64,000 bases of DNA from Nocardioides sp. GTDB lineage: Bacteria > Actinomycetota > Actinomycetes > Propionibacteriales > Nocardioidaceae. Below the pieces are notes generated by a model that searched no databases, was not told the origin of the DNA, and saw only the letters and a list, made by a program, of their open reading frames with translations. Numbering within the stretch: position 1 is the first letter of the stretch; every line of letters begins with the position of its first letter. A program made the position numbers and the translations under genes. The stretch lies in assembly GCA_020636915.1 (NCBI GenBank), contig JACJWV010000015.1, positions 62,001 to 126,000 on the forward strand, read 5' to 3'. Below, in pieces: positions 18,878 through 28,980 of the stretch.

Positions 18878-19174
18878 TCAGCCGGCGACGTACACCTTGC
18901 GCAGCGTCTCGGTGACGGTCCAGGTCGTGCGCTCCCCGGCCCGCAGGCGTACGGCGACGCCCGGTGCGAGCGCGACGACCTCGCCGTCGGCGAAGACGAC
19001 CGTGCCGTGCCCGGCGAGGACGACGAACACCTCGTCGACCTCGGTGTCCTGCTCGGTCCCCGGCGTCATCTCCCACACGCCCACCTCGACCTCGCCGAGG
19101 TCGGCGAGCGGCAGCGTCCGGTCCGGGCCGAGCGCGGCCGTGAGGACGTCGGCGGCGAGCACCCGCCCGCTCAC
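18878..19174 (-). CDS. Small cupin-domain protein
   Basis: The 98-residue, single-domain cupin has an EVDEVFVVLAGHGTVVFADGE beta-strand pair (about 45-65) and a second motif VRLRAGERTTWTV (about 75-87). GTG 19174 overlaps the amine-oxidase-like gene's stop as GTGA, so the two are translationally coupled. Small cupins of this type accompany amine or polyamine degradation genes and may bind ligand or metal. No enzymatic activity can be assigned. The longer open frame back to 20392 is a shadow of the oxidase gene. Confidence 0.8.
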   Translation of the reverse strand: MSGRVLAADVLTAALGPDRTLPLADLGEVEVGVWEMTPGTEQDTEVDEVFVVLAGHGTVVFADGEVVALAPGVAVRLRAGERTTWTVTETLRKVYVAG

Positions 19175-20583
19175 GAGTCGAACCCCAGGCCGGCGGCGTC
19201 GAGCGTCCGCAGGAAGGCGTTGCGCCGACCCTGGCGGTGGTCGGCGCGGTCGATGGACCAGCGGGTCAGCGCGATGCCGACGTCGGCGACGGGGGTCGGC
19301 GGGAACGGCAGGGGCATCCTCCGCACCATCTCCAGCCGGGTCCGCTCGGTCTCCAGGCCCGAGAGGCGGTCGAGCATCACCTCGGCCGCGAACCGCGTCG
19401 CCCCGACGCCGAGCCCGGTGAAGCCCGCGGCGTAGGCCACCCGACCCCGTGCCGTCAGCCCGTGGAACGCCGCGAAGCGCGTCGAGGTGTCGATCGCGCC
19501 CGCCCACCGGTGGCTGAACCGCACGTCCTCCAGCTGCGGGAAGACGACCAGGAAGTGGGCGGCGAGCCGGCGGAACGACGCCGGCCGCTCCTCGTGCGCG
19601 CCGCGGACCGAGCGCTTCGGGATGGCGTCGTACCCGCCCCAGAGGATGCGGTTGTCGGCGGTGAGGCGGGAGTAGTGGAACTGGTTGGCCAGGTCGCCGA
19701 GACCCTGTCGGTGCTGCCAGCCGATCGACGCCAGCTGCGCGTCGGTCAGCGGCTCGGTCATCAGCACGTAGTCGTAGACCGGGATCGTCAACGGCCGGGC
19801 CCGCCGCACCAGGGACGGGAAGACGTTGGTGCCGAGCGCGACGCGGTCGCTGGTCACGGCGCCGCCGGTCGTGCGGACCACCACGGGACCGCGGGTCGGG
19901 ACGTCGAGGTCGACCACGCGGGTGTGCTCGTGGACCTCGACGCCCAGCGCGGCGGCCGCCGTCGCCAGTCCGCGCGCGAGACGGGCGGGATGCACCAGGG
20001 CGCAGTCCTCCCGCTCCCAGTCGCCGGCGAGGAGGACCGGGCTGGCGATCTCGGCCCGGACCGCGTCCTGCTCCAAGAACCCCGGCGAGCCGCGCAGCCA
20101 GTCGACCTGGTGCTCCTCGACCGCGACCGAGAGCATGCCGGTGCGCTCGAGCTGGGCGTCGATGCCGAGCTCGCGGACGTCGGCCTCGAGGGCGTCGAGG
20201 TTGGCGCGGCCGAGGCGGGTGAGGTCGTCGTACTCCTCGGGCCAGCGGCTGCGGCCGTTCTCCTCGCCGTGCGTCAGGCTCGCCTCGCAGAACCCGCCGT
20301 TGCGCCCGGACGCCGCCCAGCCGACCGTGTTCGCCTCCAGCAGCACCACCCGCGCGCCGGGGTTGCGCCGCTTCGCGAGCACCGCGGTCCACAGCCCGCA
20401 GTAGCCGCCGCCGACCACGGTCAGGTCGGCGGCGGCGTCCCGGGTCAGGGGCTCGTACGACGCACCGGGCGCGTCCTCCAGCCAGTGGATCGCGTGCCGG
20501 CTCGGTGCCAGCGCCGCGTCGACCAGGGCGCCCGGGGGCGCGAGGCGCTCGTAGACGGTCTGCCGGGTCCTACGACTGGACAT
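19171..20583 (-). CDS. FAD-dependent amine/amino-acid oxidase (PuuB-like)
   Basis: The 470-residue flavoprotein belongs to the DAO (D-amino-acid/glycine oxidase) superfamily. The dinucleotide fold motif VVGGGYCGLWTA is at about 55-66, VLLEANTVGWAASGRNGGFC at about 80-99, and the terminal FAD-contact segment is AGFTGLGVGATRFAAE. Overall it resembles gamma-glutamylputrescine oxidase-like enzymes. It should oxidise an amine to an aldehyde plus ammonia and hydrogen peroxide. The start lies 14 bp inside the aminotransferase gene. With the aminotransferase and semialdehyde dehydrogenase it suggests polyamine, amino-acid or beta-alanine breakdown. The exact substrate is inferred only. Confidence 0.85.
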   Translation of the reverse strand: MSSRRTRQTVYERLAPPGALVDAALAPSRHAIHWLEDAPGASYEPLTRDAAADLTVVGGGYCGLWTAVLAKRRNPGARVVLLEANTVGWAASGRNGGFCEASLTHGEENGRSRWPEEYDDLTRLGRANLDALEADVRELGIDAQLERTGMLSVAVEEHQVDWLRGSPGFLEQDAVRAEIASPVLLAGDWEREDCALVHPARLARGLATAAAALGVEVHEHTRVVDLDVPTRGPVVVRTTGGAVTSDRVALGTNVFPSLVRRARPLTIPVYDYVLMTEPLTDAQLASIGWQHRQGLGDLANQFHYSRLTADNRILWGGYDAIPKRSVRGAHEERPASFRRLAAHFLVVFPQLEDVRFSHRWAGAIDTSTRFAAFHGLTARGRVAYAAGFTGLGVGATRFAAEVMLDRLSGLETERTRLEMVRRMPLPFPPTPVADVGIALTRWSIDRADHRQGRRNAFLRTLDAAGLGFDS

Positions 20584-21877
20584 GGGCGTCGCCGGCCTTG
20601 AGCGCGTCGTCGAGGATCGCCAGGCCCTCGCGGGCCTCCTCGTCGCTCATCGTGCACGGCGGCACCAGGTGGATCCGGTTGGTGTTCGAGAACGGCAGCA
20701 GCCCGGCGGACTTGCACGCCGCGACCACCTCGTTGAGCGCGGCAGGCGGGAGCATCGCCTTGGTCGACCGGTCGGTGACCAGGTCGACCGCCCAGAAGGC
20801 GCCGACGCCGCGGACCTCACCGACGCAGGCGTGCCGCTCGGCGAGGTCGGCGAGGCCGGGGTCGAAGACGTCGCGCCCCAGGCGCTCGGCGTTCTCCACG
20901 ATGCCCTCGTCGCGCATCGTGTTGATCGTCGCGACGGCCGCGGCGGTGGCCAGCGGGTGGCCGGAGTAGGTCAGGCCGCCGGGGTAGGCGCGGTGCGCGA
21001 ACGTCTCGGCGATCGGCTCGCTGATGATGACGCCGCCGAGCGGGACGTAGCCGGAGTTCACGCCCTTGGCGAAGGTGATCAGGTCGGGGACGACGTCGTA
21101 CCGGTCGAGCGCGAGCCAGGCGCCGGCCCGGCCGAAGCCGGCCATCACCTCGTCGAGGATCATCACGATGCCGTGCTCGTCGCAGAGCGCCCGCACCCCC
21201 GCGAGGTAGCCCGGCGGTGGGGCGAAGATGCCGGCGGTGCCGGGGATCGTCTCGAGGATGATCGCGGCGAGGCTGTCGGGGCCCTCGGCCTCGATGGTGC
21301 GGCGCAGGTGCGCGAGCGCGCGCTCGCACTCCTCCTCCTCGGTCGTCGCGTGGAACTCCGACCGGTAGAGGAACGGCCCGAAGAAGTGCACGGTGCCGGC
21401 GGTCGCGGTGTCGTTGGCCCAGCGGCGCGGGTCGCCGGTCATGTTGATCGCGGTCTGGGTGCCGCCGTGGTAGCTGCGGTAGGTCGACAGCACCTTGAAC
21501 CGGCCGGTGTGGAGGCGGGCCATCCGGACCGCGTGCTCGTTGGCGTCGGCGCCGCCGTTGGTGAAGAAGACCTTCTCGAACCCGTCGGGCGCGATCTCGC
21601 TGATCAGCCGCGCGGCCTCCGAGCGCTGGGCGTTCGCGAACTGCGGCGCCACCGTGCACAGCCGGTCGGCCTGCTCCTTGATGGCCGCGACCACGCGCGG
21701 GTGCTGGTGCCCGATGTTGGTGAAGACGAGCTGGCTGGAGAAGTCGAGGTAGCGGCGGTCCTCGTCGTCCCACACGTAGGAGCCGCGCGCCGCCGAGATC
21801 ACCATCGGGCTGATCTCGGCCTGGGCGGACCAGGAGTGGAAGACGTGCTTGCGGTCCAGGTCGTAGGCGGTGCTCAT
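20570..21877 (-). CDS. Class III PLP aminotransferase (omega-amino acid type)
   Basis: The 435-residue aminotransferase has the PLP-binding lysine K271 in ITFAKGVNSGYVPLGG and the PLP-contacting D242 in LDEVMAGFGR. An FTNGGADANEHAVRMA segment binds the cofactor phosphate. The closest known types transfer an amino group from beta-alanine, GABA or putrescine to pyruvate. The ATG at 21877 is chosen because an upstream extension would run into the three-hairpin repeat. It lies downstream of the CoA-acylating semialdehyde dehydrogenase and overlaps the oxidase gene by 14 bp. Beta-alanine to malonate semialdehyde to acetyl-CoA is a natural route for this pair. Confidence 0.88.
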   Translation of the reverse strand: MSTAYDLDRKHVFHSWSAQAEISPMVISAARGSYVWDDEDRRYLDFSSQLVFTNIGHQHPRVVAAIKEQADRLCTVAPQFANAQRSEAARLISEIAPDGFEKVFFTNGGADANEHAVRMARLHTGRFKVLSTYRSYHGGTQTAINMTGDPRRWANDTATAGTVHFFGPFLYRSEFHATTEEEECERALAHLRRTIEAEGPDSLAAIILETIPGTAGIFAPPPGYLAGVRALCDEHGIVMILDEVMAGFGRAGAWLALDRYDVVPDLITFAKGVNSGYVPLGGVIISEPIAETFAHRAYPGGLTYSGHPLATAAAVATINTMRDEGIVENAERLGRDVFDPGLADLAERHACVGEVRGVGAFWAVDLVTDRSTKAMLPPAALNEVVAACKSAGLLPFSNTNRIHLVPPCTMSDEEAREGLAILDDALKAGDAHVQS

Positions 21878-21905
21878 GGCTGCGGTCCTCTCGGGGGCGG
21901 TCCAG

Positions 21906-21989
21906 TTTCGTCGGCCGGCCGACGATTTCCGGGGCGGGACGACAAAGCTTCGTCGTCCCGACGCGAGTTTCGTCGGCCGGCCGACGAAA
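21906..21989. repeat. Three-hairpin repeat element, family B, copy 1
   Basis: The three palindromes in order are an 18-bp perfect one (TCGTCGGCCGGCCGACGA, 21908-21925), CGGGACGAC/GTCGTCCCG arms (21935-21943, 21952-21960) around AAGCTT, and a 22-bp perfect one (21968-21989). It lies 13 bp after the stop of the semialdehyde dehydrogenase gene and 28 bp before the aminotransferase start. A homologous copy is at 23628-23713. It is probably a terminator, attenuator or processing site. Confidence 0.75.
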
Positions 21990-22002
21990 CCCGCCGGGCT
22001 GG

Positions 22003-23526
<1,524 letters not shown>

Positions 23527-23627
23527 GACCCCATCGTGCCGCCTCCTGGGCGCCACGCACAGGAACAGATTGTCGTCGCTCGCCCTGAGAGGGGGACACT
23601 GTGTCGCTCAACCGTTCTCGGCCGAGT

Positions 23628-23713
23628 TTTGTCGGCCGGCCGACAAATTCCGGGGTGGGACGACAGAACTTCGTCGTCCCGGATCGGATTTCGTCGGCCG
23701 CCCGACGAAATCC
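23628..23713. repeat. Three-hairpin repeat element, family B, copy 2
   Basis: This copy has the same layout as 21906-21989. Hairpin 1 is TTGTCGGCCGGCCGACAA (23629-23646), with a C-to-T change matched by G-to-A on the other arm. The middle hairpin has GGGACGAC/GTCGTCCC arms (23657-23664, 23673-23680). Hairpin 3 has 12-bp arms (23686-23697, 23702-23713). It lies 52 bp after the acyl-CoA ligase stop and about 100 bp before the dehydrogenase start. The paired change argues that the stem itself is maintained. Confidence 0.75.
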
Positions 23714-23765
23714 CCCGACCGCCCTCGGCCCCCCGGCTCCTCTGCCCCCAGCCCTGCCGAGCCGG

Positions 23766-25316
23766 TCAGTCTCGGACGAGCGAGCGCACCGCCTTCCGGT
23801 CGGTCTTGCCGACCGAGGTGAGCGGTACGGCGTCGACGATGACGACCTCGCGGGGGTACTTGTACCTCGCGAGCCGGCCACGGGCGAAGGCGACGAGCTC
23901 CTCCGGCGTCACGGACGCGTCCGCGCCGACCGACACGACGGCGACGACCTCCTCGCCGCTCTTCTCGTCGGGTCGTCCGACGACCGCGGCGGCGGTGACG
24001 GCGGGGTGGGCGAGCAGCACGTCCTCCACGTCGCGCGGGAAGACGTTGAAGCCGCCGCGGATGATCAGGTCCTTGGCGCGGTCGACGACGTAGAGGAAGC
24101 CGTCCTCGTCGACGTGACCGATGTCGCCGGTGTGCAGCCACCCGTCGACGACCGTCTGCGCGGTCTGCTCCGGGTCCCGCCAGTAGCCCATCATCACGCC
24201 CGGCCCCGCGATGCAGATCTCGCCGTCCTCGCCGGTGGCCACGGGCTGCCCCAGCGGGTCGAGGATCGCCAGCTCGACGTGCGGCGCGGGCTTGCCGACG
24301 CTGCCCGGACGGTTGGCGGCGAGGGTGGAGGCGGTGGCGATCGCCGTGCTCTCGGTGCACCCGTAGCCCTCGAGGATCGTGACGCCGAAGGCCTGTTCGA
24401 CCCGCTCGCGCAGCGCCGGCAGCAGCGGTGCGCCGCCGGACCCGAACGACCTCAGCGAGCCCAGGTCGTAGTCGGCGTAGGGCAGGTCGAGCAGCATCTG
24501 CATCATCGACGGCACCACCGGGCTGCTCTCCAGCCGGTGCTCCTGGACCAGCTCCAGCCAGCCCTGCGGGTCGAACCAGCGCTGCATCACCGACACGAAC
24601 TGCTGGTCGGCGTGGAGCCCGGCGACCAGCACGTTGAGGCCGAACGCGTGCGAGAGCGGCAGGGGCAGCAGCGACCGGGTGGTGCCCATCGTCCGGGCGA
24701 CGCCGTCCATGCCGCGGCCCGCGTGCCAGAGACCGTGGTGGCTGAGCATGACGCCCTTGGCCCGACCGGTGGTGCCGCCGGTGTAGAGCAGGGCCGCCAT
24801 CTCGTGGTCGCCGCGCGCGACGATCTCGCCGGGCTCGTGCTCCTCGAGCGAGGCGAAGGCGACGGCGTCCACGCCCTCGGGCACGTCGCCGACCACGACC
24901 AGGGAGAGGTCGAGGCCCCCTGCGGCGTCGACGACCATCGGCAGCAGCTCGGGGCTGACGATCGCGGCCCGGGCCTCGGAGTTCTCCAGGATGTGGCGCA
25001 GCTCCGCGGGGGTCTGCAGGAAGATCACCGGCGTCACGACGGCGCCCGCCCGCCAGATCGCGTGGTAGGCGACGAAGACCTCCGAGGTGTTCATCGTCAT
25101 CACGACCACGCGGTCACCCGGCTCGACGCCCATCGCCGCCAGCCCGGTGGCCACCCGGCGCGCGCGGGACATGATCTCGCCCGAGGAGTGCCAGGTGCCC
25201 TCGAAGAGCAGCTGGTCGTAGTCGCCGAGCCGCTCCAGGGCGGCCTCGGCCAGCAGCGCGAGGTGGTGCGCCCCCGACCCCTGCCCCGACCCCTGGCCCG
25301 CCACCGTCCCGGTCAT
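23766..25316 (-). CDS. Acyl-CoA synthetase (AMP-forming ligase)
   Basis: This 516-residue ANL-superfamily ligase has the AMP/phosphate loop YTGGTTGRAKG (about 180-190), a LEGYGCTES motif (about 315-323), the YWRDPEQT and GWLHTGDIGHVDEDGF segments (about 390-415), the hinge RAKDLIIRGGFNVFPRDVE and the catalytic lysine region near VGKTDRKAV at the C-terminus. It activates a carboxylic acid to its CoA thioester. The ATG at 25316 overlaps the acyl-CoA dehydrogenase stop as ATGA. It is the last gene of the P450/acyl-CoA dehydrogenase operon. The substrate is probably a P450-oxidised side chain, but this is inference. Confidence 0.9.
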   Translation of the reverse strand: MTGTVAGQGSGQGSGAHHLALLAEAALERLGDYDQLLFEGTWHSSGEIMSRARRVATGLAAMGVEPGDRVVVMTMNTSEVFVAYHAIWRAGAVVTPVIFLQTPAELRHILENSEARAAIVSPELLPMVVDAAGGLDLSLVVVGDVPEGVDAVAFASLEEHEPGEIVARGDHEMAALLYTGGTTGRAKGVMLSHHGLWHAGRGMDGVARTMGTTRSLLPLPLSHAFGLNVLVAGLHADQQFVSVMQRWFDPQGWLELVQEHRLESSPVVPSMMQMLLDLPYADYDLGSLRSFGSGGAPLLPALRERVEQAFGVTILEGYGCTESTAIATASTLAANRPGSVGKPAPHVELAILDPLGQPVATGEDGEICIAGPGVMMGYWRDPEQTAQTVVDGWLHTGDIGHVDEDGFLYVVDRAKDLIIRGGFNVFPRDVEDVLLAHPAVTAAAVVGRPDEKSGEEVVAVVSVGADASVTPEELVAFARGRLARYKYPREVVIVDAVPLTSVGKTDRKAVRSLVRD

Positions 25317-26329
25317 CGCGCACCGGCCGCGGAGGGTACGGCGCCGGCCCGGTCGTCCGCGGCGGCCATCGCGAGCCGGGCGACCTCGTCGAAGGCGCCG
25401 ATGTCGTCGCCCAGCAGCAGTCGGTCCACCTTGGCCCGTCGCCAGAACAGGTGGGCGTCGTGCTCCCAGGTGAACCCGATGCCGCCGTGGACCTGGATCA
25501 GCGTCTCGGCCGCCTGCTCGAGCGTGGTCGCCGCGGCCGCCTTCGCGGCGGCCGCGGCCAGGGGCAGCTCGTCGGGTGCCTGGTCGGCGGCCCAGGCGGC
25601 CCACCAGACCAGGGAGCGCAGCTGCTCGACGTGCACGTAGACGTCCACGAGCGCGTGCTTGACCGCCTGGTAGGACCCGATCGCGCGGCCGAAGGCCTGC
25701 CGCTCACGGGCGTACTCGACGCCGAGCTCGAGAGCGCGGCTCGCCGTCCCCAGTCCTTCGGCGGCGAGCACCACCCGGCCGACCCGCTCGGCGTGCTGCC
25801 AGCGCAGCAGGGCGTCGGACGCCACGACCGCGAGGTCGTCGGCCAGCGCGACGTCGCCGAGCCCGCGGGTCGGGTCGATCGGGTCCCGGACGCTCACCTG
25901 GCCGCCGCCGATCACCACGTCGTCCCCGCGCAGCGCGAGGAACCGGTCGGCCCCGGCCGCGTCGAGCACCGGGCCCGGTCCGTCGGCCACGGCCACGGCG
26001 AGCGAGCCGTCGGCGAGGCCGGCCATCCGCTCGTCGCCCGTCAGCAGGACGGCGGCGCGGGCGTAGGTCACCAGGGACGGCCCCGCGAGGACCCGGCCCG
26101 CCTGCTCGGCGACCACGGCGAGGTCGAGCACCGACCCGCCGCCGCCACCGGCCCCCTCGGGCACGGTGATCGTCGCGAACCCGCTCTCCACCAGGGCGCC
26201 CCGGCCGGGCGCCACGTCGGCGCCCTCGTCCAGGGCGGCGCGAGCGACCGCGGGGGAGGCCGATCCGGAGAGGAAGTCCCGCGCGGCGGCGGCGAGGTCG
26301 CGCTGCTCGTCGTCCAGGTCGAAGTTCAT
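25313..26329 (-). CDS. Acyl-CoA dehydrogenase, short FadE-type subunit
   Basis: The 338-residue acyl-CoA dehydrogenase is somewhat shorter than the usual 380-400 residues. It retains the C-terminal VHGGIGFTWEHDAHLFWRRA region and the FAD-contacting YARERQAFGRAIGSYQ helix. The N-terminal domain looks reduced and carries a Gly-rich turn (EGAGGGGGS, near 58-66). It overlaps both neighbours by ATGA. Adjacent FadE pairs in actinobacteria often form alpha2-beta2 heterotetramers for bulky steroid or polyketide side chains, and this pair may do the same. It should act with the longer partner encoded upstream. Confidence 0.85.
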   Translation of the reverse strand: MNFDLDDEQRDLAAAARDFLSGSASPAVARAALDEGADVAPGRGALVESGFATITVPEGAGGGGGSVLDLAVVAEQAGRVLAGPSLVTYARAAVLLTGDERMAGLADGSLAVAVADGPGPVLDAAGADRFLALRGDDVVIGGGQVSVRDPIDPTRGLGDVALADDLAVVASDALLRWQHAERVGRVVLAAEGLGTASRALELGVEYARERQAFGRAIGSYQAVKHALVDVYVHVEQLRSLVWWAAWAADQAPDELPLAAAAAKAAAATTLEQAAETLIQVHGGIGFTWEHDAHLFWRRAKVDRLLLGDDIGAFDEVARLAMAAADDRAGAVPSAAGAR

Positions 26330-27564
26330 CGGCGCTCCTCTGCTGACGCACCCGCGGCCGCGAGGCTCTCCCTGAAGGTCATGCCCTTGTCGGCGCGCGG
26401 CTCGGGCGGGAGGCCGAGCACCCGCTCGCCGATGATGTTGCGCAGCACCTCGTCGGTGCCGCCCGCGATCGCCATGCCGGGCAGCACGGCCTGCAGGTCC
26501 TGCCAGGTCCGGACCCCGTCGGCGGTGGCGGCGTACGCCGCGTCGTCGCCCAGCACCCGCACGGCGAGGTCGGCGAGGTCGAGGGCGACCCGGGTGCCGG
26601 CGAGCTTGCCGGCGGACGCCTCGGGACCGGGGAGCTCTCCCTTGCTGATCTTCGAGAGCTGGCGGTAGCCGGTGTAGCGGATCGCCAGCGAGTCGACGTA
26701 CGCGCGGCCGAGCCGCTGGCGCGCGAGCGCCTGCCGGTCGGGGGAGAGGTCCGGGAGACGGGCGGCGACATGGCGGACGACGGCCGCCGCGCCGGGTCCG
26801 ATCTCGGTGCCCCCGCCGCCGAGGGAGAGCCGCTCGCTCATCAGCGTCGTCAGCGCGACCCGCCAACCGTCGCCGACGTCGCCGAGCCGCTCGCTGTCGG
26901 GGATGACGACGTCGTCGAAGAAGACCTCGTTGAAGTCGGCTCCGCCACTCATCTGCCGCAGCGGCCGGACCGTCACCCCCGGGGCTCTCATGTCGACCAC
27001 GAACATGGTCAGGCCCCGGTGCTTGGCGACGTCGGGGTCGGTGCGGGTGAGCAGGATGCCGTAGTCGGCGAGGTGGGCCAGCGTGGTCCACACCTTCTGC
27101 CCGGTCACCCGCCAGCTGCCGTCCTCGGCCTGCACCGCCCGGGTCCGCAGCGCCGCGAGGTCGCTGCCGGAGGCAGGCTCGCTGAACAGCTGGCACCACA
27201 GGTCGTCAGCGCGCAGCAGCCGCCGGAGGTAGCGCGACCGCTGGTCCTCGCTGCCGTGGTGGATGACCGTCGGGCCGCACATGCCGATGCCGATCAGGTT
27301 GATCGGACCGGGTACGTCGGCGCGCGCCATCTCCTGGTCCACGATGGCCTGCTGCATCGGCGTGCCGCCCTGGCCGCCCGCCTCGACCGGCCAGGTCACG
27401 CCGACCAGGCCGCCGTCGTACAGCAGGGCCTGGCGCTCGCGCGCGACCCGGTCGTCGGAGGTGCGCGGCCCGGAGCGGCGCCCGAGGTCGTCGCGGTGCT
27501 CCTCGAGGAAGGCGCGCACCCGGGCGCGCCAGGCCGCCTCCTCCGGGGTGTCGTCGAAGTCCAT
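26326..27564 (-). CDS. Acyl-CoA dehydrogenase, long FadE-type subunit
   Basis: The 412-residue acyl-CoA dehydrogenase has the FAD/substrate segment LFSEPASGSDLAALRT (about 125-140) and a WTTLAHLADYGILLTRT region. Its C-terminus, AIAGGTDEVLRNIIGERVLGL, is typical of FadE enzymes. The ATG at 27564 is 14 bp downstream of the P450 stop. It forms ATGA overlap with the shorter FadE gene, which fits a hetero-oligomeric enzyme catalysing alpha,beta-dehydrogenation of an acyl-CoA. The nearby P450 and acyl-CoA ligase suggest a bulky hydrophobic substrate such as a terpenoid or steroid side chain. Confidence 0.88.
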   Translation of the reverse strand: MDFDDTPEEAAWRARVRAFLEEHRDDLGRRSGPRTSDDRVARERQALLYDGGLVGVTWPVEAGGQGGTPMQQAIVDQEMARADVPGPINLIGIGMCGPTVIHHGSEDQRSRYLRRLLRADDLWCQLFSEPASGSDLAALRTRAVQAEDGSWRVTGQKVWTTLAHLADYGILLTRTDPDVAKHRGLTMFVVDMRAPGVTVRPLRQMSGGADFNEVFFDDVVIPDSERLGDVGDGWRVALTTLMSERLSLGGGGTEIGPGAAAVVRHVAARLPDLSPDRQALARQRLGRAYVDSLAIRYTGYRQLSKISKGELPGPEASAGKLAGTRVALDLADLAVRVLGDDAAYAATADGVRTWQDLQAVLPGMAIAGGTDEVLRNIIGERVLGLPPEPRADKGMTFRESLAAAGASAEERR

Positions 27565-27578
27565 GGTGTCCTTTCCGG

Positions 27579-28922
27579 CTACCGCGAGCCGTCCCGCACG
27601 AGGTCGATCGGCTGGCCGTCCTTCGGGAACGGGAGCGCGTGGTTGTCCAGGGGGGCGACGTAGGACGGGTCGACGGTCCAGTGGTGGCCGCGCAGGAGCC
27701 GGTGCATGATCGCCTTGACCTCGGCGCCGGCGAAGTAGAGGCCGATGCACTTGTGCACGCCGCCGCCGAACGGCGACCAGGCGAAGCGGTGCGACTTGTC
27801 CTCGCGCCGTTCCGGCGAGAAGCGCTCGGGGTCGAAGGCCGTCGGGTCCGTCCAGTAGTCCTCGAGCAGGTGCGAGAGCTGGAGCGCGACGACGACGTCG
27901 GTGTCGTCGGGGATCCGGACGCCCTCGACGACGACCTCCCGGACGGTCTTGCGGACCACGACCGGGACGGGGGCGCGCAGCCGCAACGCCTCCTTCATCA
28001 CCAGGTCGATCGACGGCAGCGCCTCCAGCTCGGCCAGCGTCGGCTCCGGGCCGAGCGCCAGCGACTCCTGACGGCAGCGCTCCTGCCACTCGGGGTGCTG
28101 GCCGAGGAGCTGGAGGATCGTCGAGGTCGTGATCGTCGACGTGTCGTGCGCGGCCATCATCAAGAAGATCATGTGGTTGACGACGTCGTCGTCGGAGAAC
28201 CGCTCGCCGTCCTCGGTCTCGATGTGGCACAGCACCGAGAAGATGTCGTCGGTCCGGGTGGCGCGACGAGCGGGCAGGTAGCCGCGCAGGAAGTCCTCCA
28301 GGACCCGCCGACCGCGGTAGGCACGACCCCAGCGGGTGAAGGGCACGTCGGCGCGCACGATGCCGGCCGCGGCCTGGACGCAGGAGATGAAGGCGCGGTT
28401 GACCGCGTCCATCTCCGCGCGGCTGGTCGACTCCGCGCCGCCCATGAAGATGTCCGCGGCGATGTCGAGGGTGAGCTGCTTGAGCTTCCAGTAGGCCTGG
28501 AAGCCCGGCTCGGTGTCCCAGTCCGCCGTCCCGGCCTCGATGGCCGGGTGCATGCGTGCGGCGTACCCCTCGAGGCGGTCGCGGGTGAACGCCTCCTGCA
28601 TGATCCGCCGGTGCACGTGGTGCTCGTCGAAGTCGATGAGCATCAGCCCGCCGCCGAAGAACGGCCCGACCAGCCGGGTCCACGCCGGCTTGTTGGCGAA
28701 CGCCTTGTCCTTGTTGCGCAGTGCGGCCTCCACCGCGTCGGGGCCCAGCAGCATGACCGCCTGGTTGTGGAGCGCGTGGAAGGGCGCGACCGGCCCGTAG
28801 GTCTCGTACTGGTGCCGCATCATCGCGACCGGGTCGCGCGCGTACTCGAAGACCCGGCCCAGGATCGGCAGCCCGCGGTCCTCCCGCCGCTGCCGCGGCA
28901 CCTCGACGACGGGTGTGGTCAT
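27579..28922 (-). CDS. Cytochrome P450, first gene of a side-chain oxidation operon
   Basis: The 447-residue soluble P450 has the oxygen-binding I-helix AAHDTST (257-263), ExxR (E311-R314), DPERF (364-368) and the haem loop FGGGVHKCIGLYFAG with C392. No membrane anchor is present. It is followed by two acyl-CoA dehydrogenases and an acyl-CoA ligase on the same strand with gaps of 14 bp or less or overlaps. It may hydroxylate a hydrophobic substrate to start its degradation. Redox partners are not encoded beside it; the ferredoxin reductase at 956 is too far for an operon. A divergent TetR gene lies 58 bp away. Confidence 0.9.
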   Translation of the reverse strand: MTTPVVEVPRQRREDRGLPILGRVFEYARDPVAMMRHQYETYGPVAPFHALHNQAVMLLGPDAVEAALRNKDKAFANKPAWTRLVGPFFGGGLMLIDFDEHHVHRRIMQEAFTRDRLEGYAARMHPAIEAGTADWDTEPGFQAYWKLKQLTLDIAADIFMGGAESTSRAEMDAVNRAFISCVQAAAGIVRADVPFTRWGRAYRGRRVLEDFLRGYLPARRATRTDDIFSVLCHIETEDGERFSDDDVVNHMIFLMMAAHDTSTITTSTILQLLGQHPEWQERCRQESLALGPEPTLAELEALPSIDLVMKEALRLRAPVPVVVRKTVREVVVEGVRIPDDTDVVVALQLSHLLEDYWTDPTAFDPERFSPERREDKSHRFAWSPFGGGVHKCIGLYFAGAEVKAIMHRLLRGHHWTVDPSYVAPLDNHALPFPKDGQPIDLVRDGSR

Positions 28923-28940
28923 GCGCACACGATCAATGAG

Positions 28941-28962
28941 GAAGGATGCCCTGTCAACCTTC
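28941..28962. promoter_or_regulatory. Weak inverted repeat between P450 and TetR genes
   Basis: GAAGG-N12-CCTTC lies in the centre of the 58-bp divergent promoter. Position favours a TetR operator, but the arms are short and the match could be chance. Confidence 0.25.
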
Positions 28963-28980
28963 TGTGAGACGCTGACGCCC

